Below, piece after piece: positions 22,915-23,326 of a stretch of 23,326 nucleotides of DNA. The stretch lies in NCBI GenBank assembly GCA_002295325.1, contig DBGA01000012.1, positions 5,928 to 29,253 on the forward strand, given 5' to 3'. Both the position numbers and the translations under genes were made by a program. How positions within the stretch are numbered: position 1 is the first letter of the stretch; the number at the start of each line of letters is the position of its first letter. This DNA comes from Ruminococcaceae bacterium UBA866. GTDB taxonomy: Bacteria > Bacillota > Clostridia > Oscillospirales > Ruminococcaceae. The notes beneath the pieces are model-generated. The model did no database searches. It saw nothing but the letters and a program-made list of their open reading frames with translations, and was not told the origin of the DNA.

Positions 22915-23326
22915 ATGAAATTAGGTAAAAAACTGCTTGCATCACTTGCTTTGATGTTAGTACTCGTGCTATCCATCATGCCTATTGCATCTGCTGAGGG
23001 TGGCTACAATGAAATTGATCGAAACTATGAAACGATAAGCTATGATACAAATGTGGTTTTAGGGGAAAACAATGTTTATCACATTGAAGAACGAATTAAA
23101 GTGAATTTTTTAAATGAGCGTCATGGAATTTATCGCTATATTCCTTATAAGGGGAATATGCAGTATCAAGAGGGCGGCGTTATTAAAGACAGCAAATATC
23201 GTGCGAACATTAAAAATGTTAAAGTTAAGGGATATAAGTTTGAAAAAGATTATGAGAATGGAAATGTAGTGTTGCAAATTGGTGATGCCGACACATATGT
23301 CAAGGGCGAACAAGAATATGTAATCT
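22915..23326 (+). CDS. DUF2207 domain membrane protein, N-terminal part (cut by window end)
   Basis: Open from ATG 22915 to the end of the window (137 codons and one base). It has a secretion signal (Lys-rich start, hydrophobic run, PIASAEGG cleavage region near 25) and then ISYDTNVVLGENNVYHIEERIKVNF and HGIYRYIPYKG, the hallmark opening of DUF2207 proteins, which carry a large extracellular beta-sandwich followed by membrane helices in the part not shown. The ribosome binding site is GGGGGTGA, 5-6 nt upstream. It follows lemA, the usual partner, across a terminator. Confidence 0.85.
   Translation, partial: MKLGKKLLASLALMLVLVLSIMPIASAEGGYNEIDRNYETISYDTNVVLGENNVYHIEERIKVNFLNERHGIYRYIPYKGNMQYQEGGVIKDSKYRANIKNVKVKGYKFEKDYENGNVVLQIGDADTYVKGEQEYVI

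Noticed and set aside
1..23326. tRNA/rRNA genes, CRISPR arrays, insertion sequences, prophage or toxin-antitoxin modules
   Set aside because: Scanning both strands by eye gave no cloverleaf, regular spacer-repeat pattern, transposase or integrase motif. The HD-domain and GNAT genes were considered as a toxin-antitoxin or defence pair, but their sizes and separate repeats do not support that.

Overview
The window looks chromosomal and comes from a low-GC Gram-positive bacterium, most likely a Clostridia member (Oscillospiraceae/Ruminococcaceae-like). This is inferred from AT-rich DNA, AGGAGG-type ribosome binding sites, frequent TTG/GTG starts, a T-box riboswitch before alaS, a Bacillus-type Pho box, lipoprotein (not periplasmic) solute-binding proteins and the gene families present. 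I see no rRNA, tRNA, CRISPR array, IS element or phage genes.

Layout. (1) 41-1527, minus strand: a FabG-like short-chain reductase and a lipoprotein of unknown function. (2) 1644-8473, plus strand: a complete phosphate-starvation operon in the order pstS, pstC, pstA, pstB, phoU, PhoP/PhoB-type regulator, PhoR-type kinase. A TATAAT box is preceded by TTTACA repeats on an 11-bp phase, a textbook PhoP box, so the operon probably feeds back on itself. The encoded PstS has its two lobes in circularly permuted order, and a perfect 15-bp hairpin separates pstS from pstC. (3) 8516-8548: a strong hairpin, then three minus-strand genes (GNAT acetyltransferase, HD-domain protein, small membrane protein) behind a clear promoter at 10409-10437. 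Related short repeats lie after each of the three. (4) 10497-17846, plus strand: promoter, alanine T-box leader, alaS, a HIT protein, comEC, holA and an RNase M5-like TOPRIM gene. (5) 17870-22218: an MBOAT acyltransferase with its DHHW/AlgJ-like partner (extracellular polymer O-acylation), a YerB-like DUF3048 lipoprotein and a hemolysin III/TrhA-family membrane protein. (6) 22230-end: a promoter, lemA, a terminator, and the start of a secreted DUF2207 protein that runs off the window.

How it works together. Low phosphate should be sensed by the kinase/PhoU/Pst complex. The response regulator would then bind the Pho box and raise high-affinity phosphate uptake, with PstS made in excess of the membrane parts because of the intercistronic hairpin. 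The alaS cluster is governed by uncharged tRNA-Ala through antitermination. The most unusual points are the permuted PstS, a ComEC whose C-terminal beta-lactamase-like domain has lost its metal-binding motif, recurring small palindromes placed on start codons (pstB, the response regulator, comEC), and the short repeats linked to gene ends. I found no clearly unprecedented multi-gene system.
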